A stretch of 64,000 nt of DNA from Megalobrama amblycephala (taxonomy: Eukaryota > Chordata > Actinopteri > Cypriniformes > Xenocyprididae), in contig NC_063063.1 of the NCBI RefSeq assembly GCF_018812025.1, positions 2,782,001 through 2,846,000 of the forward strand, given 5' to 3'. Made by a program: the position numbers and the translations under genes. The notes under the pieces are model-generated. The model did not search any database. It saw only the letters and a list, made by a program, of their open reading frames with translations, and was not told the origin of the DNA. Positions 48,735 to 57,700 of the stretch are shown here, one piece after another (the first letter of the stretch is position 1; each line of letters begins with the position of its first letter).

Positions 48735-51700
48735 TATGCACACACACACTGATATATTTTATATTTTATTTTATTATATATTCAGTTCATTTGTATACAA
48801 TTTGGGATATGTTTCTCTTTTTTTTTTATTCAAAATATATCAAATTCTAAACGTCTTGCCAAATGTTTTGCATATTCTGGACTGACTGTTATAATGTAAC
48901 ACAGATCGACCCACCAGAAACCAGACGTCTCCAACAGAAGATGTACTTTATAAAGAATCAAAGGCCTATCTTATAATCTCCATATCTCTCATCTTGTGTC
49001 TCTCTCACACACACACACTCACTCGCTCTTCTCTTCTGTCTCTTGCTCTGTCCTTTTCTTCTCGTCTCCCTGCTCAGCACTGCTGTTTTAATCAATGCTC
49101 CAGATGTTTCGTTACCCGTGTCGTTACTGTGCGGCTCAAGATGCTACTCAAGACCGATAGATAGATAGACAGATAGAAGAATAACTCCTTCTTGAAACGA
49201 GGTTGCAGCGTTTGTGAATGAGAATGTTTGTTTGGAAGTCTGCACTGTGTGTCCACCTCCGCTAATCAATAGAGTTATTGAACGGTCATGTGGAGAGGCA
49301 CGGTTATCGACTGATGAGGTAATGCAGAGTGAATGATTCATGAGCACTTGTGCATTGGACCAGAATAGTGCTAGTGAAAGAGAAAATCAAGAGACTTGCT
49401 TTTCATTAGTGCTTGCTAAGGCAAGCAATACCATTACTATTGCTTCGGATCTTTAAAAACCCTACCGTAAGCATTAAACCTCTCTCGCTTTCTAGAAAGA
49501 ATTTGGTTGGACAGAAATCTCTGTTGTGCAGGATGAGTCATCATTATTTTTTGTCAGTTTTCCTGGAAGAAAAAGGCTTTTTAAATGTTTCAATCTGCAA
49601 AAAAAAAAAAAGTTAATTTGATCAATGTTTGGGATAACATTACAATATCAGCAAATAGCCACAAAACTTTTATTTGGATTTCATAGTGTCTTCAACAAAC
49701 ACTAACCCAGCAAACAAAAATATGTTCTAAGAATGTTTTGCTAACGTTCCAATTAAGTTATGAAAACATTAATGTTACTGGAAGAATGTTTGTTCATAAC
49801 TTTGAGAGAACCTTCCCACAGACGGCCTATGGCAAGCCATTTTTACATTTAATCCTTGAAACGTACTAGTATATATTTTCATGCTATACTAGTATTTATT
49901 TTTTAGATACTAGTATCTATTCCAGTAGTACTAGTACTAGTACTTATTCATTATATACTAGTTCTAATTTATTAGATACTGGTACTCATTCATCAGATAC
50001 TAGTACCTATTAAATAGACACTAGTACTTATTTATTATATACTAGTACCTATTAAATAGATACTAGTACTTATTTATTATATTCTAGTACCTATTAAATA
50101 GATACTAGTACTTATTTATTATATACTAGTACCTATTAAATAGACACTAGTACTTATTTATTATATTCTAGTACCTATTAAATAGATACTAGTACTTATT
50201 TATTATATTCTAGTACCTATTAAATAGATACTAGTACTTATTTATTATATTCTAGTACCTATTAAATAGATACTAGTACTTATTTATTATATACTAGTAC
50301 CTATTAAATAGATACTAGTACTTATTTATTATATTCTAGTACCTATTAAATAGATACTAGTACTTATTTATTGTATTCTAGTACCTATTAAATAGATACT
50401 AGTACTTATTTTGATAGTGACTAGTAACTACTCTGTTGTTACTAGTGACACATTTCAAATTTTTGCCATTAACTTCTTTGGGGATCTGTCATTCAGATAT
50501 CAACTATTCAGTTTTGACTAGTATGTATTCCAATTGTGACTAGTACATATTTTTTATACACTAGTAGTTATTCATTCGGTACTAGTACTTGACACATGAT
50601 AGTACATGATTTACTCACCTTCAAGTCATCCTAGGTGTATGACTTTCTTCTTTAGGACAAATACAATCAGAGTTATATTAATAAACACCCTGATGCTCCC
50701 AAGCTTTATAATGGCAGTGCACGGAAACCATCTGTTTGAAGCGCAAATAAGTGCATCCCTCCATCATAAATGTAATAAACACGGCTTCGGGGTGTTAATA
50801 AAGGCTTTCTGAAGGGAAGCGATGCATTTGTGTAAGAAAAATATCCATATTTAACACGTTATATAGTAAAATAACTAGCTTCCTGCCAAACGGCCATGCA
50901 GATTCTACTTGTGTCTAAACTGTATCTTACGCGACGTACTACTGCCATTACGCTACGCCATGATGTACTATGTTACGTCCTATGTTATATGTCACACAAG
51001 TTGCACTTTTTATTTAAAAAGCTAGTTATTTTACTTTATAACATGTTAAATATGGATATTTTTCTTACACAAACACATTGCTTCGCTTCAGAAGGCTTTT
51101 ATTAACCTCCCGGAGCCATGTGGAGCATGGTTCAGCATGCACTTATTTGCACTTCAAACTGGTGGTTTCCGTGCACTGCCATTATAAAGCTTGGGAGCAT
51201 CAGGGTGATTATTAGTATAACTCTGATTGTGTTCGTCTGAAAGAAGAAAGTCATATACACCTAGGATGGCTTGAGGGTGAGTAAATCATGGGATAATTTT
51301 CATTTTAAAGTGAACTAATCTTTTAAATAGATACTAGTATTTATTTATTACATACTAGTATTTATTCATTAGATACTTTATTATTAGATACTAGTACTTA
51401 TTACTAGATACTTACTAGATACTTACTACTTATGTTACTAGAAATATTTTTTATTGAAATCTACAGTGGCCATTCTGACTAGTCATAACATAAGATGAGT
51501 AAAAAAGCAGCTGTGACTAGTAAGATAAGAATTGTTACTAGTAACAATTACAAAAGATTGTCACGTCTAATAAATAAGTACAAACCCGATTCCAAAAAAG
51601 TTGGGACACTGTACAAATTGTGAATAAAAACAGAATGCAATGATGTGGAAGTTTCAAAGTTCAGTATTTATTCAGAATACAACATAGATGACATATCAAA

Positions 51701-54700
51701 TGTTTAAATTGAGAAAATGTATAATTTTAAGGGGAAAATAAGTTGATTTTAAATTTCATGGCATCAACACATCTCAAAAAAGTTGGGACAAGGCCATGTT
51801 TACCAATGTGAGGCATCCCTCTTCTTTTTATAACAGTCTGCAAACGTCTGGGGACTGAGGAGACAAGTTGCCCAAGTTTAGGAATAGGAATGTTGTCCCA
51901 TTCTTGTCTAATACAGGCTTCTAGTTGCTCAACTGTCTTAGGTCTTCTTTGTCGCATCTTCCTCTTTATGATGCACAAAAGTTTTCTATGGGTGAAAGAT
52001 CTGGACTGCATGCTGGCCATTTCAGTACCCGGATCCTTCTTCTACGCAGCCATGATGTTGTAATTGATGCAGTATGTGGTCTGGCATTGTCATGTTGGAA
52101 AATGCAAGGTCTTCCCTGAAAGAGACAACGTCTGGATGGGAGCATATGTTGTTCTAGAACTTGGATATACCTTTCAGCATTGATGGTGCCTTTCCAGATG
52201 TGTAAGCTGCCCATGCCACACGCACTCATGCAACCCCATACCATCAGAGATGCAGGCTTCTGAACTGAGCGCTGATAACAACTTGGGTTGTCCTTGTCCT
52301 CTTTAGTCCGGATGACATGGCATCCCAGTTTTCCAAAAAGAACTTCAAATTTTGATTTGTCTGACCACAGAACAGTTTTCCACTTTGCCACAGTCCATTT
52401 TAAATGAGCCTTGGCCCAGAGAAAACGCCTGCGCTTCTGGATCATGTTTAGGTCTGGCTTCTTTTTTGACCTATAGAGTTTTAGCCGGCAACAGCGAATG
52501 GCACAGTGGATTGTGTTCACCGACAATGTTTTCTGGAAGTATTCCTGATCCCATGTTGTGATTTCCATTACAGTAGCATTCCTGTATGTGATGCAGTGCC
52601 GTCTAAGGGCCCGAAGATCACGGGCATCCAGTATGGTTTTCCGGCCTTGACCCTTACGCACAGAGATTGTTCCAGATTCTCTGAATCTTTGGATGATATT
52701 ATGCACTGCAGATGATGATAACTTCAAACTCTTTGCAATTTTTCTCTGAGAAACTCCTTTCTGATATTGCTCCACTATTTTTCGCCACAGCATTGGGGGA
52801 ATTGGTGATCCTCTGCCCATCTTGACTTCTGAGAGACACTGCCACTCTGAGAGGCTCTTTTTATACCCAGTAAGACCTAATAAGTTGCAAATTGGTCCTC
52901 CAGCTGTTCCTTTCCGGCCTCTTATTGCTACCTGTCCCAACTTTTTTGGAATGTGTAGCTCTCATGAAATCCAAAATGAGCCAATATTTGGCATGACATT
53001 TCAAAATGTCTCACTTTCAACATTTGATATGTTATCTATATTCTATTGTGAATAAAATATAAGTTTATGAGATTTGTAAATTATTGCATTCTTTTTTATT
53101 CACAATTTGTACAGTGTCCCAACTTTTTTGGAATCGGGTTTGTACCAGTAGCATGAAAGAAGATATTAGAACATTTTAAGGAGTAAACGTTAAAATGGCT
53201 TGCCATATAATAAAAAAGTATTAACTATCTATAAAATTGCATCTTAGTAAGATATGTTAAACTGCTTCAAAGTGTTTTTGTAACATTTGTATTGTTAGAT
53301 ATTTTACTACACTGAAATCCAATACAGCTTTAAAAGTGTAAACCAGCAAACAATCCATTGGTGTGCAAAAGCAACCATGCAGCAACATACTAAAATCATT
53401 TATTTCTTCATCCTTTTCTGTTTTAACGTTGGTAACGTACAGTAAGCTTCAACTTCCTTTTTTACAAAAATGTTTTAAGGATGTAGATATTCATAGACAC
53501 TACAAAAGAACGTAGGTGGAAAAAAACTCATGCCTCATGCTTTCTTTCGGCCTTCTCACGCTCTCTTTCTGTTTCAGGGTACAGAGAAGGGTTTCTATGG
53601 AAACGTGGTCGAGACAACGGACAGTTCCTCAGTCGCAAGTTCATTCTGTCTGAAAGAGAGGGAGCGCTGAAATACTTCAACAAACACGACGTTAGTTCTC
53701 TTCTTCTGTCACACATTTATCTAAATGAGGACACATTGTACCATATATATACTGTATATATACATACATATATATATATGAGTTTACGTGGACTCTGCAT
53801 AGACGTAATGGTTTTTATACTGTACAAACTGTATATTCTATTGCCCTACACTACCCCTACCCCTAAACCTACCCATCACAGGAAACTGTCTGCATTGTTT
53901 GAATTGTTTTTTAAGCCATTTGGTTTATGAGGATACAGGAAGTGTCCTCATAAACCATGTTTACGTTGTAATACCCCTGTTATTATACACATTTGTGTCC
54001 TCATAAACCATATATACAAGAACACACACACAATAGTGTAACTTGTGCTTACCCAAAGCAATCCCAGTCCACTGGCATCATAAAAATCTTATGTGACTCT
54101 AGGGACTTTCTGGTTGGTTCCCAAAATGTTCTGTTGTCCAAAAAGTATGCGATTATAGCTAAGTTATTTCTTTTATCTTCCAGGCGAGAGAACCAAAGGC
54201 CATAATGAGGATTGAAACCCTAAATGCTACTTTCCAGCCAGCTAAAATAGGAAACCCCTTCGGCCTGCAGATCACCTATCTCAGAGACAACAGCACCAGG
54301 AATATCTTTGTGTACCATGAAGACAGTAAGGTATCACGCCCATCTTTTTAATACCTCATAAAAATACCTTTGGATTGTGTGCTCTTGAATGTGCATTTCA
54401 CATTTACATTCATGCATCTGCCAGACCCTTTTATCCAAAGTGACACAATTTATCAATAAGCGACAATACAGTCAGTGTCTCTCTCAAGGTCATATTTTGA
54501 AATGTTTCATTGTGTTATCACAAATTAAACAATCGACTCCAAGCACAATATGCTTACAAAATCATTTTCATTTGAATAAAGGGTGAAGATGTCAGTTTTT
54601 TTGGCCACTACTGTTTAAATGTATGTAAAAAAGTATGAATGCACCATCTTAGATTCAGTAAATGGTCTTTTTGGGCTGGGGAGAGGATCTTTTTATTTCG

Positions 54701-57700
54701 CAATATGACCTGTTTTAATATTTCCCCAGTGGAAATCACATGAGCTGTAAACCTCTTAGACTTTAGGTTGTAATTTGGATGTTGTGTTGAAGATAAACTT
54801 GCAAGAGCAGCATGTTTGGGTATTTGGGTCATTTCTCATGTGTAAGTTGGAGACAACGATGTTCTGCTGTTGGTCAATATGGCGCTTCTGCCACAAATAC
54901 AAGCCAGTGGTTTCTGAGCTAAAAATGTTCTTCCTCTTTCACCAACACGTTGTACCATCTCACAAACATCAGTGATGAATATTTATCATTCCTTAGAAAC
55001 TTAAACTAATCGCATTTTAACACTGTTAAGACTGACAGATGAAATAATAGTCATAAAAAATAATTTTTTTAATGAATTAAAAACAATTGCATGTGTTTTT
55101 TGTTGAGTAACATATTTGAAACGTCAGTTTTTTATGATTCACAAAGCGAGAATATGGAGGGAAAACAGCTCAGTTTCATTCAGAGACTCAAACTGAGCAA
55201 AAAATGCAATTTAGTGCAGATGCTGATATTTATATGGCCAAAAAGTAAGAGGAAATTCTGATGCTTGTAATGTAAATCAATGAGATCTTAATAACAGTAC
55301 AGCAGATACTTGCATAAAATGCATATAAATATCAATATCTGGTAATAATATGTCTTAGTAAGATGATATTTAAATGCTTAGCTCTGCAGTTTTAAAACAT
55401 ATAATGCAATCCAATACAATGATGATTGAGCGATGAACAAATAAACCTTCCTCAATCATATTTGATACTCGCGTCTAAAAAAAATGATGTGTGAATAATC
55501 AAGTAAACCAAAGTTATTCTTAGGTTTACTTTATAAAAATCAGTAAAGATTTCACAGCAAAAAGACGAGCTGAAGGTTTTTTCAGTTATACTAAAGGGTT
55601 TTACTTGCTATAAAAGTTGATCAATCAGATGACAGACGCATGTAGACTGTGTGATAGAAATGTGCGCATCAGATAAGATACAGGTTTTAAACAAGACAAG
55701 AAACTTGATGTACTAGAGGATCGGCACTGTTTTAGCTCTATGAACAGATGAAGAGATATTTTCCTCCTGTAAGATCTGATATTAGCTGTAGTCGAGGTGT
55801 GGATGTTATGTTGAGTGTTTCTGCACCTCTCAGAGGTCATACAGCAGTTATTGCATCATAAAGCATCCTCTGCTGGCTGCAGCGAAACACTGCAAAATGT
55901 TCCTTTAGTGCTCACTGCACGTGCGTGCGTGTGTGTGTGTGTGTGTGTGTGCAGGAAATGGTCGACTGGTTCACTGCAATCCGGGCAGCACGGTTTCATT
56001 ACCAGAAGGTGGCATTTCCTGGAGCTAATGATGAGGACGTATGTGAATCAAATTTCTTCCAGCAACTGACACATAAAAATGAGTTATGAGTGTGAAACTC
56101 ACTATAGTGATTGTGAACGCATGCACTATATCATGATCTTCTGACAGCAGTTTCTCATTTACACACTGCAAACAATCACTTTCTTGTTCAGTATTTCAAT
56201 CTTGTAAATACTTGAGAAGCTAAATTACAAGATATTAAAGGGTTAGTTCACCCAAAAATTACATTTCTGATTACATTACTCACGCTCATGTCGTTCCACA
56301 CCCGTAAGACCTTTGTTCATCTTCAGAACACAAATTAAGATATTTTTGATAAAATCCGATGGCTCAGTGAAGGCCTCCATTGACAGCAAGATAATTAATA
56401 CTTCCAATGCCCAGAAAAACATATTTAAAACAGTTTCATGTGACTACAGTGGTTCAACCTTAATGTTATGAAGCGACGAGAATACTTTTTGTGCATCAAA
56501 AAAACGAAATAACGACTTTATTCAACAATTTCTAGTGATGGGCGATTTCAAAACACTGCTTCATGAAGCTTTATGAATCTTTTGTTTTGAATCAGTGATT
56601 CAGAGCATGTTTCTAACTGCCAAAGTCACGTGATTTCAGTAAACGAGGCTTGGTTACGTCATAAGTGTTTCGAAATTTTTCGAAATGTTTCACCACTGGG
56701 GGATACACTCTCCGAACCGCTGATTCGAAACAAAAGCTTCGAAAAGCTTCGTGAAGCAGTGTTTTGAAATCATCATATAATCGAAATGATGAAATATTAA
56801 TATTTATTATATTAATAACAATTTCTCCCTTTCAAATATCAGTGCATGTTTAAAAAGCATCCACTCGCACACATTGACTTCTCCGTCTGTGTTTGGTTGT
56901 GATTTAGCTGGTACCCAGACTTACAAGGAACTTCATGAAGGAAGGTTACATGGAGAAAACAGGCCCACGGGTGAGTGTTTTTACTTTATCATCTTCATCA
57001 GCATTCAGGAAAGAGGTGTAGTCCACCGCCGTCAACCTGTCACTGAAGCTTTTATTGCGCCTTAATTCCAGGCAACCTCTTTCTTACAGAGTCGTGCTAT
57101 TTTCATATCACTCTTTCTTCTTGCACAATAAACCATTTTAAGTGAAATCAATATTGCATATCCTTTTATTTATTTATTTATTTGGTAAGTAGTCGTGTAA
57201 TAAGCCAGATAATGTACAGTCACAAAATAAAGCCCTCCGGAGTGATAATGACCTGCCGTCTGTACAACTTCCCTTACTAATGCTATTGTTAACATTGATT
57301 CATATTGAGTCTTCTGTTTTTTAGCACACAGAGGGCTTTAAGAAACGATGGTTCACCATGGACGACAGGAGACTAATGTACTTTAAAGATCCCTTGGTGA
57401 GTAAAAGTTGATATTTAGACTTTTTTCTGGTTAAATTTTATTTCCAAATTGCTGTGTAACTCTCAACCTTCACACACGTATACCATATACTACTGCTTAT
57501 AACTTTTACTAATATATAAGATAACATTAAAAATTAAGAAAATGATTTTGTATTCTATTGTTATATTAATAATACAATATAATAGATTATCATTTATTTA
57601 TTTTATTGTATTATATTACTATGTTAAAGCAGTACCACAATTAATACATTAACATTTAATAAAATTATAATATATATATATATCTTTTTTTAATGTAAAA

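Noticed and set aside
49865..50415. CRISPR-like array
   Set aside because: Repeats are contiguous and there are no unique spacers; the host is an animal. It is a simple tandem repeat.
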